47,211 bases of DNA from JACMQX01 sp044225675. Its GTDB lineage: Bacteria; Pseudomonadota; Gammaproteobacteria; Burkholderiales; Burkholderiaceae_C. The notes beneath the pieces were generated by a model. It saw nothing but the letters and a program-made list of their open reading frames with translations, did not search any database and was not told where the DNA came from. Position 1 is the first letter of the stretch, and each line of letters starts with the position of its first letter. Location: NCBI GenBank assembly GCA_044225675.1, contig JBGAIH010000036.1, positions 1-47,211 on the forward strand. Reading direction: 5' to 3'. Below are positions 16,278 through 24,177 of the stretch, in pieces. The position numbers and the translations under genes were made by a program.

Positions 16278-17222
16278 TCACGGCGCCGGGGCTGCGGCCT
16301 GCGGCTCGAAGCGCACGTCGCGTGGCAGCAGGGTCACGCGGCAGTGGCTGCACACCACATCGGGCACGAAGGGCTGGCCGCAGGCCTTGTGCATCGATCG
16401 GATCGAGTTGGGCTGCTGCAGGTGGTGGCGGCTGGCCCAGCTCGAGAAGCACATGATGTAGCCGAACAGGTCGCGGCTGGCCGGCGTGAGCCGGTAGATC
16501 TTGCGGCGCGCGTCGTCCGTGTCGGTCTGGCACAGCAGGAGGCCGGACTCCACCATCCCCGCCAGACGGCGCGACAGCACGGCGCTGCCGATGCCCAGCA
16601 CATGGCTGAGCTGGTCGAAATGGTGGCACCCCAGCAGCACCGCCGACACGATCATCAGGGCCCAGCGATCGGCGCGCAGCCCGAGCCCGGCCTGGCCAGC
16701 CGGCTCGCGCGTGAGGCGCGAGGCGCGCTGGCGCAGCGTTGGCTGGGGTTTGAGCGCCGGATTGATCTGCAGCGAAAAGCCCAGGTCGTTGATACCCACC
16801 CGCTCATGGCAGTGCGCGCAGCTCATCTGCGGCGAGAACGCATGACCGCAGGGCCGGTGCAGCAGGCGCGGCGGCAGTTCCACCTGCGTCGCGCCCCAGC
16901 GCCGCGCCCAGACCCACATCATGAGCACCTGTGGGTAGAGCTTCAGTCCTGCCTCGGTCAGGTGATAGGCCATGCGGCGCGGCCGCTCCTGATAGGGCCG
17001 CTGCTCCAGCAGGCCCAGCTCGGTCATCGTCCGCAGGCGCTCGGTGAGGGTCGGGCGCGGAATGCCCAGGCGCGCCTGCCAGTCCTCGAACCGCCGCACG
17101 CCCAGGAAGGCGCCCAGCAGCAAGGCCACCGTCCAGCGATCCCCCAGCACCTGCAGCCCGTGGCTCAGGGTGCTGGTGGCCAGCGCGTCGCGGGTGAGGT
17201 CGAGGTCAGGGGTGGAAGCCAT
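16278..17222 (-). CDS. Double HxlR-type winged-helix regulator with two Cys/His sites (copy 1)
   Basis: A 314-residue protein containing two HxlR-like winged-helix domains in tandem (about 15-110 and 178-268); ordinary HxlR regulators have one in 100-150 residues. Domain 1 has LGDRWTVALLLGAFLGVRRF, domain 2 has RADRWALMIVSAVLLGCHHF. Each is followed by the same H-x2-C-x9-C-x2-C pattern (H122, C125, C135, C138; H278, C281, C291, C294), which could bind zinc. One polypeptide may thus mimic the usual dimer. It lies 49 bp after the ClpP paralogue in the same direction. A related protein is at 27985-28995. Target and signal are unknown. Confidence 0.82.
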   Translation of the reverse strand: MASTPDLDLTRDALATSTLSHGLQVLGDRWTVALLLGAFLGVRRFEDWQARLGIPRPTLTERLRTMTELGLLEQRPYQERPRRMAYHLTEAGLKLYPQVLMMWVWARRWGATQVELPPRLLHRPCGHAFSPQMSCAHCHERVGINDLGFSLQINPALKPQPTLRQRASRLTREPAGQAGLGLRADRWALMIVSAVLLGCHHFDQLSHVLGIGSAVLSRRLAGMVESGLLLCQTDTDDARRKIYRLTPASRDLFGYIMCFSSWASRHHLQQPNSIRSMHKACGQPFVPDVVCSHCRVTLLPRDVRFEPQAAAPAP

Positions 17223-17271
17223 GGCTGCAGGGCCTCCACTGTGACACAGGCGGCGCGCCCGCCGCCGTCCC

Positions 17272-17889
17272 TCACAAGCCGGCTTCGCTGCGGCGGGCGA
17301 CGATGCGCGACACCAGTCCGTAGTCCACCGCCTCCTGCGCCGACAGCCAGCGGTCGCGCTCGATGTCGCGCATCACCTGCTCCAGGGGCTGGCCGGTCTC
17401 GTCGGCAATGGTGCGGGCGATGCGCTCCCGCGCCCGAAGAATCTCCCGGGCCTGGATCGAGATGTCGGTCGCGGGCCCGCCCGCACCGCCACTGGGCTGA
17501 TGGATCAGAAACCGGGTCTGCGGCGAGCACAGGCGCCGGCTCCGGTCCGCGGCCAGGTACAGGTGCGTCGCGGCACTGCCCACCCAGCCGGTCCCGATCA
17601 TGGTCACGGGCGAGGCAATGAAGCGCACCACGTCATGAATGGCGTCGCCCGACTCCAGATGCCCGCCGGGTGACGAGACCCACATCTGGATGGGCGCATG
17701 GGACTCGGCATCCATCGCCAGGAGGCGGCGTACCGTGTCGGCGGCCAGCACGTCGGTGATCTCGCCAAACACGGCAAGCGTGCGGGACCGGAAGGCCCGC
17801 GCCTCCAGTTCGTGACCGCCGCGACCGGCGACGCTGGCCGGTGGCGTGCGGGATTCTTCGGCGTCAGTCCTTGCCAGAGATGGGTTCAT
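17272..17889 (-). CDS. ClpP-family serine protease paralogue
   Basis: A 205-residue ClpP-like protein. The catalytic triad is visible: S105 in GWVGSAATH, H130 in FLIHQPSGG and D179 in ERDRWLSAQEA. The N-terminal 30 residues are divergent. Housekeeping clpP normally sits with tig and clpX; none is here, so this is an accessory paralogue (ClpP2 type) that could form its own ring or mix with ClpP. I chose ATG 17889; an upstream extension to 17988 is non-conserved. It precedes the tandem HxlR gene. Whether an ATPase partner serves it cannot be told. Confidence 0.85.
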   Translation of the reverse strand: MNPSLARTDAEESRTPPASVAGRGGHELEARAFRSRTLAVFGEITDVLAADTVRRLLAMDAESHAPIQMWVSSPGGHLESGDAIHDVVRFIASPVTMIGTGWVGSAATHLYLAADRSRRLCSPQTRFLIHQPSGGAGGPATDISIQAREILRARERIARTIADETGQPLEQVMRDIERDRWLSAQEAVDYGLVSRIVARRSEAGL

Positions 17890-18024
17890 GCTCGTTGTTC
17901 CAGTCCGGTTTGAATCTCGGGTGCGAGGCGGCGTCTCGCGCTGCAGTCTAGGCGTTCGCATGGGTGCTGTCCCCCTGAAGAAAGTCATGGGGCCCGACCT
18001 GCGCGCCGGACGCGCTGCGCCGCC

Positions 18025-18819
18025 TCAGTGCGGCACCGACACGATGCTGGCGCCTCCGTCCACCGCCATCCACTGCCCCGTGATGTGCTTGCCCGCGTCG
18101 GACGCGAGCAGCACGGCCAGGCCCTTGAGATCCTCGTCGTCGCCGAGCCGCTGCAATGGCGTGCTCGCCGCGATCCGTTGCTCCCCCAGGGACAGGAGCG
18201 TGGCCTGCGTCATGCGGCTCGGGAAGAAGCCCGGGCAGATCGCATTGACGGTGATGCCGTACGGCCCCCATTCGGCCGCCAGCGCCCGGGTGAAGTTCAG
18301 CACGGCCGCCTTGGACGTGTTGTAGGCGATGGTCTTCATCTCTGGCGGATTGCCGCCGAGCCCGGCAATCGACGCGATGTTGATGATGCGGCCCCGACGG
18401 CGCGCGATCATGCCGCTCCTGGCGACCTCGCGCGCCAGAAGGAAGTAGCCTCGGACGTTCAGGTTCATCACCTTGTCCCAGGCTTCGGCCGGGTAGTCCT
18501 CGGCCGGCGCGCCCCAGGTTGCACCGGCGTTGTTCACCACGATGTCGACCTCGCCCAGGCACGCCCGCGCGTCGCGGGCCAGCCGGGTGACGTCGTCCTC
18601 GCGTGCGCAGTCCGCCGCGATCCATTGGGTGTCGATGCCCTGCGCCTGCAGGCGCGCTGCCGCCTCCTCCAGGTCGGCCGCCTTGCGGGCGCTCAGCACG
18701 AGCCGCGCGCCGGCCTCGCCCAAGGCCTGTGCCAGCTGGAGTCCGAGGCCGCGCGATCCCCCCGTGATGAGGGCCGTGCGGCCTCTCAGATCGAACAATT
18801 GCGCAAGCGTTCTCGTCAT
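18025..18819 (-). CDS. Short-chain dehydrogenase/reductase (SDR), last gene of TRAP operon
   Basis: A 264-residue classical SDR. Seen: cofactor motif TGGSRGLG (about 19-26), NNAGATWG, catalytic Ser in NIASIAG and the YxxxK site in AYNTSKAA, and PGFFPSRMT after the active site. An Arg after the first glycine region and the SARK segment suggest NADP(H). It resembles gluconate 5-dehydrogenase or 3-oxoacyl reductases. It starts 24 bp after the acyl-CoA ligase stop in the dctPQM-ligase operon and probably reduces or oxidises a 3-hydroxy/oxo acyl intermediate; that is inference. Confidence 0.9.
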   Translation of the reverse strand: MTRTLAQLFDLRGRTALITGGSRGLGLQLAQALGEAGARLVLSARKAADLEEAAARLQAQGIDTQWIAADCAREDDVTRLARDARACLGEVDIVVNNAGATWGAPAEDYPAEAWDKVMNLNVRGYFLLAREVARSGMIARRRGRIINIASIAGLGGNPPEMKTIAYNTSKAAVLNFTRALAAEWGPYGITVNAICPGFFPSRMTQATLLSLGEQRIAASTPLQRLGDDEDLKGLAVLLASDAGKHITGQWMAVDGGASIVSVPH

Positions 18820-18843
18820 GGCCTTCGCTCCGGAACATTTCTC

Positions 18844-20391
18844 TCAGACACGGCGGGTCTGGTCAGCCCAGAACCGCTCACGGATCTCGCGCTTGAGCAC
18901 CTTGCCCACGGTACTGCGCGGCAAACTGGGCCAGACCAGCACGGCCTTGGGCGCCTTGACGCCTCCGAGGCGCTGGCGGCAATGCGCCCGGATCTGCTCC
19001 GGGTCGGGCTCATGCCCGGGCGCGCCCTCGACGATGGCGGTCACCGCCTCGCCCCACTTCGGGTCGGGCGCGCCGATCACGGCGCACTCGGCCACGCCGG
19101 GACACTCCATCACGACCCGCTCGACCTCGGAGGAATACACGTTGAAGCCCCCCGTGATGATCATGTCCTTCTTGCGGTCGACGATGTGCAGATAGCCGTC
19201 CTCGTCCTTGAAGCCCACGTCGCCCGTGTGATGCCAGCCCTGCGCGCCTGCCGCTGCCGTCTCATCCGGCGACCTGTAATAGCCGCGCATCACCAGCGGG
19301 CCGCGAAACACGACCTCACCGATGCCCCGGGCGCCGAGCAGGCAGCCCTGGTCGTCCATCACCTCCACGCGCGCCAGCAGCGTGGGCAGGCCGCAGCTGC
19401 CGAACTTGTCCAGCTGCCCCTCGGACAGAAAGCGCGCGTGATCCTGCGGCGAAAACACCGTGCCCATCAGGGGCACCTCGGCCTGTCCGTACAGCTGCAC
19501 CATCACCGGGCCGAACACGTCCATGGCCTCCCGGATCTTGTCCGGCGCCATCGGCGCCGCCGTGTAGATGAAGTAGCGCAGCGACCGGTAGTCGTGATCG
19601 CGGACTTCCGGGTCGGCCAGCATCGCGTAGATCACCGTAGGGGGCAGGAACAGGTGCGTGACGCCTCGCTGGCCGATGGTGCGCATGATCTCCTGAGGCT
19701 TGGCGCTGCGATGGATCAGCACCGTCGCGCCGCGCGCGAGCAGGCACAGGCCGATCACGCCCGACGCGTGGGTGAGCGGCGCGGCGGCCAGATACACCGG
19801 ATGGTCCGGCGCGGGCAGGTGAACCCAGAAGCTCGCCACCATCGCCTCGACGACCGACTCGGGCCAGACCACGCCCTTGGGCAGACCGGTCGTGCCGCCG
19901 GTCGACAGCATCGCGCACACCGCATCGGAGTCCTCCACGCGCGGCTGCGCGCACCCGCCCCGCCAGGCTTCATGCAGCGCCGGCGCGGCAGGCAGCTCCC
20001 TGTTGATGCACAGAATGGCGCGCAGGCCCGGAACGGCCTGGCGGATGCGATCCAGCGTCGGCTCGAACTCGCTGTGGACCAGCAGCACGTCCACGTCGGA
20101 GCGCTGCAGGATGAGCAGGTTCTCTTCCAGCGCGTTGCGCGCGTTGATCGGCACCCACACGCTGCCCGTCCGGAACACCGTCAGCATGGCCGCCAGCGCC
20201 TCGACACAGTTGGGACTGAACACGGCGATGTGCAGCGGCCGCCCCGGCTCGCGCAGATCGTCGATCGCGCAGGCGGCCTGCTCGACCTTCGAGAGCAGCT
20301 GTCCGTAATCCAGGCGCTGGCGCTCATCTTCGACGGCCGGATGCCGGGGGTGCCGGGCCGCCGCAGCGGCAAAGAAGTCGTAGGGATTCAT
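18844..20391 (-). CDS. Acyl-CoA synthetase (AMP-forming) in TRAP operon
   Basis: A 515-residue ANL-superfamily ligase. Core motifs: STGGTTGLPKGV (ATP binding), YGQAEVPL, HHTGDVGFKDEDGY, DRKKDMIITGGFNVYSSEVE and the catalytic Lys near the end (TVGKVLKRE, K497). It turns a carboxylic acid into its CoA thioester. It lies 13 bp after dctM and before an SDR, so it should activate the acid taken up by the TRAP transporter. Fatty or aryl acids are both possible. The canonical Ser/Thr-rich loop has a Gly in place of the usual first Ser (TGGTTG), seen in some family members. Confidence 0.91.
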   Translation of the reverse strand: MNPYDFFAAAAARHPRHPAVEDERQRLDYGQLLSKVEQAACAIDDLREPGRPLHIAVFSPNCVEALAAMLTVFRTGSVWVPINARNALEENLLILQRSDVDVLLVHSEFEPTLDRIRQAVPGLRAILCINRELPAAPALHEAWRGGCAQPRVEDSDAVCAMLSTGGTTGLPKGVVWPESVVEAMVASFWVHLPAPDHPVYLAAAPLTHASGVIGLCLLARGATVLIHRSAKPQEIMRTIGQRGVTHLFLPPTVIYAMLADPEVRDHDYRSLRYFIYTAAPMAPDKIREAMDVFGPVMVQLYGQAEVPLMGTVFSPQDHARFLSEGQLDKFGSCGLPTLLARVEVMDDQGCLLGARGIGEVVFRGPLVMRGYYRSPDETAAAGAQGWHHTGDVGFKDEDGYLHIVDRKKDMIITGGFNVYSSEVERVVMECPGVAECAVIGAPDPKWGEAVTAIVEGAPGHEPDPEQIRAHCRQRLGGVKAPKAVLVWPSLPRSTVGKVLKREIRERFWADQTRRV

Positions 20392-20404
20392 GCGTGGGAG
20401 AGGC

Positions 20405-21703
20405 TCACTTCATGAGCGAGGGAAGCCAGATGGAGATGGCGGGGAAGGCCACCAGCAGGACCAGACGGACCACGTCGGCCGCGATGAAGGGCGCGACCCC
20501 GCGATAGATGTCGGACAGGCGGATGTCGCGCGCCAGCGCGTTGACCACGAAGACGTTCATGCCCACGGGCGGACAGATCAGCCCGAAGGTCACGGTCATG
20601 ACGATGATCACGCCGAACCAGATCGGATCGAAACCCAGCTGCATCATGGCCGGATAGACCACGGGGATGGTCAGCAGGATCATGGCCAGCTCATCCATGA
20701 TGGCGCCAAGGAACAGGTACATCACCAGCACGAAGAACAGGATCGCGTAGCGATTGAAGTCCAGGTGAACGATGAAGTCGATCAGCGCGCGCGTCGTTCC
20801 GGCCACCGAAAGAAAGTAGCCGAACAGATAGGCGCCGATGACGATGGTGAAGATCGAGGCGCTCACGCTGAGTGTTTCGGCCAGCGCATGGCCCAGGATG
20901 CGCCAGCTCATCCGGCCTCGGATGCAGCCGATCAGCAGCGCACCGAAGACCCCCATGGCCGCCGCCTCGGTCGGCGTGAAGACACCGAAGTACATGCCGC
21001 CGAGCACGAAGACGAACAGCGCCGCCGTCCCCCAGAGACCGCGCACGGAGCGCCAGCGCTCGGGCCAGGGCGTGCGCGTGCCGGCCGGCAGGTCCTGCGG
21101 ACGCAGCCGCCCGAGCAGCCAGATCGTCACGGCATACAGCACGACCGCCAGCAGACCCGGCAGAACGCCCGCCATGAACAGCTTGCCGATGTCCTGGTCG
21201 GTCATGATGCCGTACAGCACGAAGACCACCGACGGAGGAATCATGATCCCCAGCGTCCCGCCCGCGGCCAACGTGCCCGCCGCGAGGCTGGGCCGGTAGC
21301 CGAACCGACGCATCTCGGGCAACGCGACCTTCGTCATGGTGACAGCGGTTGCGACCGAGGATCCGTTGATCGCCGCAAAGCCTGCGCACGCGCTCATCGC
21401 GGCATAGGCCAGGCCGCCGCGCAGATGCCCCATCCAGGCATGGGCCGCGCGAAACAGCTCCTTGCTCAGGCCGGTGGTCGAGGCCAGCGCCCCCATCAGA
21501 ATGAACATCGGCACGATCCCCAGCGACGGATCGCCAGCGCTGCGCAGCGGCGAGCTGCCCACAAGGGCCACCGCCGCCGGCAGGCCGGTCAGCCAGGCGA
21601 AGCCTGCCGCGCCCACGATGCCCATGGCGATGCCGATCGGCACGCGCAGCAGCATCAGCGCGAACATCGCCACGAAGGCCGACAGCGACAGCGCGGCGTT
21701 CAT
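20405..21703 (-). CDS. dctM: TRAP transporter large permease (DctM)
   Basis: A 432-residue inner-membrane protein with about 12 hydrophobic helices. Typical DctM segments include LRVPIGIAMGIVG, PMFILMGALAS, ACAGFAAINGSSVATAVTM and TLGIMIPPSVVFVLYG. It forms the sodium-coupled channel of a tripartite ATP-independent transporter with DctQ and the soluble receptor DctP. Its start overlaps the dctQ stop (ATGA at 21700-21703), so translation is coupled. The ligase follows 13 bp downstream. Family firm; the cargo is probably a carboxylate. Confidence 0.94.
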   Translation of the reverse strand: MNAALSLSAFVAMFALMLLRVPIGIAMGIVGAAGFAWLTGLPAAVALVGSSPLRSAGDPSLGIVPMFILMGALASTTGLSKELFRAAHAWMGHLRGGLAYAAMSACAGFAAINGSSVATAVTMTKVALPEMRRFGYRPSLAAGTLAAGGTLGIMIPPSVVFVLYGIMTDQDIGKLFMAGVLPGLLAVVLYAVTIWLLGRLRPQDLPAGTRTPWPERWRSVRGLWGTAALFVFVLGGMYFGVFTPTEAAAMGVFGALLIGCIRGRMSWRILGHALAETLSVSASIFTIVIGAYLFGYFLSVAGTTRALIDFIVHLDFNRYAILFFVLVMYLFLGAIMDELAMILLTIPVVYPAMMQLGFDPIWFGVIIVMTVTFGLICPPVGMNVFVVNALARDIRLSDIYRGVAPFIAADVVRLVLLVAFPAISIWLPSLMK

Positions 21704-22188
21704 GGCTGCGCCTCCGCGTCTTCGCCGCCTGGCGGCGTGTCCGCCGCACGGGCACCGGCCCGGCAGGCGGCCAGCACGGCGACCGCGATGCCCGCCAGCG
21801 CAACGCCGGCGAAGAGCCACAGGGGCAGCCCCAGATCGGGGATCACTTCGCTGCTGCGGATCATCTTGGGCAACTGCAGGCCCCCACACAGCAACAGCGC
21901 CGCGAATGCAGCAGCGCAGACGGCGTCGCCGAACCGGTCGAGCCTGGCGCGGCCGACCGGCCCCAGGCGCTCCCACAGCAGATCGACGCCGATGTGCGCC
22001 CGGTGGTAGGTGGCGATCGCCATGCCCCAGAAGATGATCACGGTCTGCAGCTGCTGCCCGAGGTCGTAGGCCCCGGGCAGCGTCCGGGACAGCAGGTAGC
22101 GGCCCACCACGTCCAGGAAGGTCAGCGTCGCCAGAAGCGCCAGCAGGACGGAACCGGCCATTGCGGCCAGGCGAATGATGCGGTCCAT
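21700..22188 (-). CDS. dctQ: TRAP transporter small permease (DctQ)
   Basis: A 162-residue membrane protein with four hydrophobic helices and the DctQ landmarks LDVVGRYLL and HIGVDLL. The last 25 residues are Ala/Asp/Glu-rich and hydrophilic. I chose ATG 22188 (MDRIIRL), where the first helix begins; longer versions have no conserved sequence. It lies 13 bp after dctP and overlaps dctM. It assembles with DctM in the inner membrane. Confidence 0.92.
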   Translation of the reverse strand: MDRIIRLAAMAGSVLLALLATLTFLDVVGRYLLSRTLPGAYDLGQQLQTVIIFWGMAIATYHRAHIGVDLLWERLGPVGRARLDRFGDAVCAAAFAALLLCGGLQLPKMIRSSEVIPDLGLPLWLFAGVALAGIAVAVLAACRAGARAADTPPGGEDAEAQP

Positions 22189-22201
22189 CGCCCAAGCCGT
22201 C

Positions 22202-23215
22202 TCAGTAGCCGGCACCCGTGCGCACGAGTTCATCGCGCAGGCCCTTGAGCAGCCCCTGCGAGTCCATTCCCTTGCGGGCGACCGTCGCGTGCCAGTGGTC
22301 CAGCAGCGGCCCGGCGGCATCTCGCCACGCCTTGAGCTGCGCGGGCGACAGCTTCGTCAGCACATGGCCGGGCTCGGCCATGACGTTGGCGCGGCCACCC
22401 GCCTCCCAGCCCGCCCAGTCCGCACCGATCCGGCGCGCCCAGCTGCCATTGCAGTGCGCATCGATCGCCTGCCGCACTTCGCTGCTCTGGCGCTCGTAGA
22501 AGCCCTGGTTGATCAGATAGGCGACCGGAACGGTGTACAGCGGTGCATCGAGGTGGTAGCGCGTCGCCTTGGTGATGCCCAGGCTGACCGCCGTCTGCCA
22601 GCCGAAGCCGGCGCCGTCGATCGTTCCGCGCTCCACCGCCTCGCGCACCTGAGGCGCCGGAATCGCCACGCTGCTGGCGCCGATCTGCTGAAAGAACTCG
22701 CTCACCGGCGCGGTCGGACTGCGCAGCTTGAGACCCTTGAGGTCCTGCGGGCCCTCGACCTTGCGGCTCGTGTGCAGAACACCGGGATCCTGCAGGAAGC
22801 CCAGGCAGTAACGGACCTCGGGCATCTCGCGCGCGGCGATCGGCCGGTACCAGGCGTCGAACACCGCCGAGCCGGCGTCGGCGTCGCGCGCCATGAAGGG
22901 CAGCTCCAGCAGCGAAACCACCGGAAACCGGCCCGGTGTATAGCCGGGGACCACCCACGCCGCGTCGGCGATGCCGTCGCGCACCATGTCGTACTGGTCC
23001 TTGGCCTTGCCCAGCTGCTCGGACGGGAAGATCCGCACCTGCAGCTTGCCACCCGTGGCCTTCTGAAGCGAGTCGGCCCACATCTGCACGCCCGCGACGG
23101 ACCGGTGCGTGGTGGGCACGAAGTGCGAAAAGCGCATCTCCACGGGCGCCTGCGCATGCGAAGCACCGGCCAGGCTCGCCATGGCCAGCGCCAACACGGA
23201 AAGAATGGGTTTCAT
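22202..23215 (-). CDS. dctP: TRAP transporter solute receptor (DctP)
   Basis: A 337-residue periplasmic binding protein with a Sec signal peptide (about 1-22, ending SHAQA) and the DctP fold: MRFSHFVPTTH, LRSPTAPVSEFFQQIGA and VREAVERGTIDGAGFGW. The conserved Arg in KLRSP normally pairs with the carboxylate of the ligand. It begins the dctPQM-ligase-SDR operon and has a good ribosome site (AGGAGACAGCCG). A sigma-70-like promoter lies just upstream, next to palindromes likely bound by the divergent MarR. Confidence 0.94.
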   Translation of the reverse strand: MKPILSVLALAMASLAGASHAQAPVEMRFSHFVPTTHRSVAGVQMWADSLQKATGGKLQVRIFPSEQLGKAKDQYDMVRDGIADAAWVVPGYTPGRFPVVSLLELPFMARDADAGSAVFDAWYRPIAAREMPEVRYCLGFLQDPGVLHTSRKVEGPQDLKGLKLRSPTAPVSEFFQQIGASSVAIPAPQVREAVERGTIDGAGFGWQTAVSLGITKATRYHLDAPLYTVPVAYLINQGFYERQSSEVRQAIDAHCNGSWARRIGADWAGWEAGGRANVMAEPGHVLTKLSPAQLKAWRDAAGPLLDHWHATVARKGMDSQGLLKGLRDELVRTGAGY

Positions 23216-23248
23216 CGGCTGTCTCCTGTCGTTGTACGAATGCCGCGA

Positions 23249-23276
23249 AGAATAGCATCCGATTTGATAATGTCAA
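23249..23276 (-). promoter_or_regulatory. Predicted promoter of the dctPQM operon
   Basis: On the minus strand TTGACA (23276-23271), a 16-bp spacer and TATTCT (23254-23249) form a near-consensus sigma-70 promoter 34 bp upstream of dctP. Confidence 0.65.
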
Positions 23277-23283
23277 TATACTT

Positions 23284-23306
23284 GTCATTTAAAAATGACT
23301 TGTCAT
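23284..23306. promoter_or_regulatory. Nested palindromes between dctP and marR, candidate MarR operator
   Basis: GTCATTT-AA-AAATGAC (23284-23299) overlaps ATGAC-TT-GTCAT (23295-23306). A further TGTCA is at 23271. The palindromes lie just upstream of the dctP -35 element and immediately before the marR start, which fits autoregulation plus control of the operon. Confidence 0.6.
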
Positions 23307-23315
23307 AATCGAGGC

Positions 23316-23780
23316 ATGCGACACGACGCGACACCTCCGAAGGAAAACGAAAATCTCAACAAGGACCTGTGGCTGTTCCACGTGGCGTTCCGCCAGCTCG
23401 TGAAGCTGCCCGACCAGGTCTTGCAGTCACGCGGGCTCGGACGGATCCATCACCGCATCCTGTTCGTGATTGCCCGTTCCGGCGAGATACCGGTCGGCAC
23501 GATCGCCGAGCGGCTGGACATCACGCGCCAGGCCTTGCACGGGCCGATGCGGCAGCTGCGCGAGCTCAAGCTCATCGCCTCGGCGCCATCGCCTGACAAC
23601 CGGACCGTTCAGCTGGTGCGCCTGACCAAGGCCGGCGAGGCGCTGGAGTTCGAAGTCAACGAGCTTCAGCGGCGCCACCTCCGGCGAGCCTTCGAACGCT
23701 CGGGCGCCAGCGGCGAATCCGGCTGGCGCGCCGTCATGGCCGCCGTCAGTCTCTTGTCACCCGAAGGAGAAGAACCATGA
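23316..23780 (+). CDS. MarR-family regulator
   Basis: A 154-residue MarR-type protein: helical dimerisation region at the N-terminus, winged helix at about 48-105 (GTIAERLDITRQALHGPMRQL as recognition region, then SAPSPDNRTVQLVRLT as wing). These repress catabolic or efflux genes and respond to small aromatic or acyl-CoA ligands. I prefer ATG 23316 over 23295, since the earlier one lies within the palindromes. The stop overlaps the NTF2-like start (ATGA). It is divergent from dctP and probably controls that operon. Confidence 0.88.
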   Translation: MRHDATPPKENENLNKDLWLFHVAFRQLVKLPDQVLQSRGLGRIHHRILFVIARSGEIPVGTIAERLDITRQALHGPMRQLRELKLIASAPSPDNRTVQLVRLTKAGEALEFEVNELQRRHLRRAFERSGASGESGWRAVMAAVSLLSPEGEEP

Positions 23781-24139
23781 TCGATGCGCGGCAATTCACC
23801 CAGGAGTGGATCGACGCCTGGAACTCGAAGGACCTCGACGCGGTCCTTGCGCACTACTGCGACGATTTCGAGATGAGCTCACCTTTCATCGCGTCCATCG
23901 CCGGTGTGGGCAGCGGCACGCTCGTCGGCAAGCCCGCCGTGCGGCGCTACTGGGAGGCCGCACTGGAACGCATGCCCGGCCTGAGATTCGACCTGATCGC
24001 GACCCTGGAAGGCGTCGACAGCGTGGTGATCCACTACCGGGGCCCGGGCGGCCGGCTGTGCGCGGAGGTGTTCGTGTTCGACGCGTCAGGCAAGGTCCGC
24101 AAGGCCATGGCGCACTATGGCGCCGCCCCGGCGACCTGA
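23777..24139 (+). CDS. NTF2-like/SnoaL-like domain protein
   Basis: A 120-residue protein with the NTF2-like pattern: EWIDAWNSKDLDAVLAHYCDDFEM at the N-terminus, AVRRYWEAALE in the middle and the final strand AEVFVFDASGKVRKAMAHYG. Such small cone-shaped folds act as isomerases, hydrolases or binding proteins. It is coupled to marR by a four-base overlap, so its job is probably linked to the ligand of that regulator or the TRAP pathway. Active-site residues cannot be assigned. Confidence 0.82.
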   Translation: MIDARQFTQEWIDAWNSKDLDAVLAHYCDDFEMSSPFIASIAGVGSGTLVGKPAVRRYWEAALERMPGLRFDLIATLEGVDSVVIHYRGPGGRLCAEVFVFDASGKVRKAMAHYGAAPAT

Positions 24140-24177
24140 CTGGCCGAGCGCCCGCCCCCAGCCGCCCTCTGCCGCCG

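Noticed and set aside
16271..16284. 14-base identity CACTGCATCACGGC, repeated at 31621-31634, as a possible attachment or mobile-element site
   Set aside because: Too short, with no integrase, no flanking inverted repeats and normal gene order at both places; likely chance.
18028..20415. Plus-strand open frame of about 795 codons
   Set aside because: Antisense to the SDR and acyl-CoA ligase genes; composition is typical of a shadow frame.
23295..23315. Earlier ATG for the MarR gene
   Set aside because: It lies inside the palindromes that look like the operator, and the extra seven residues are not conserved in the family.
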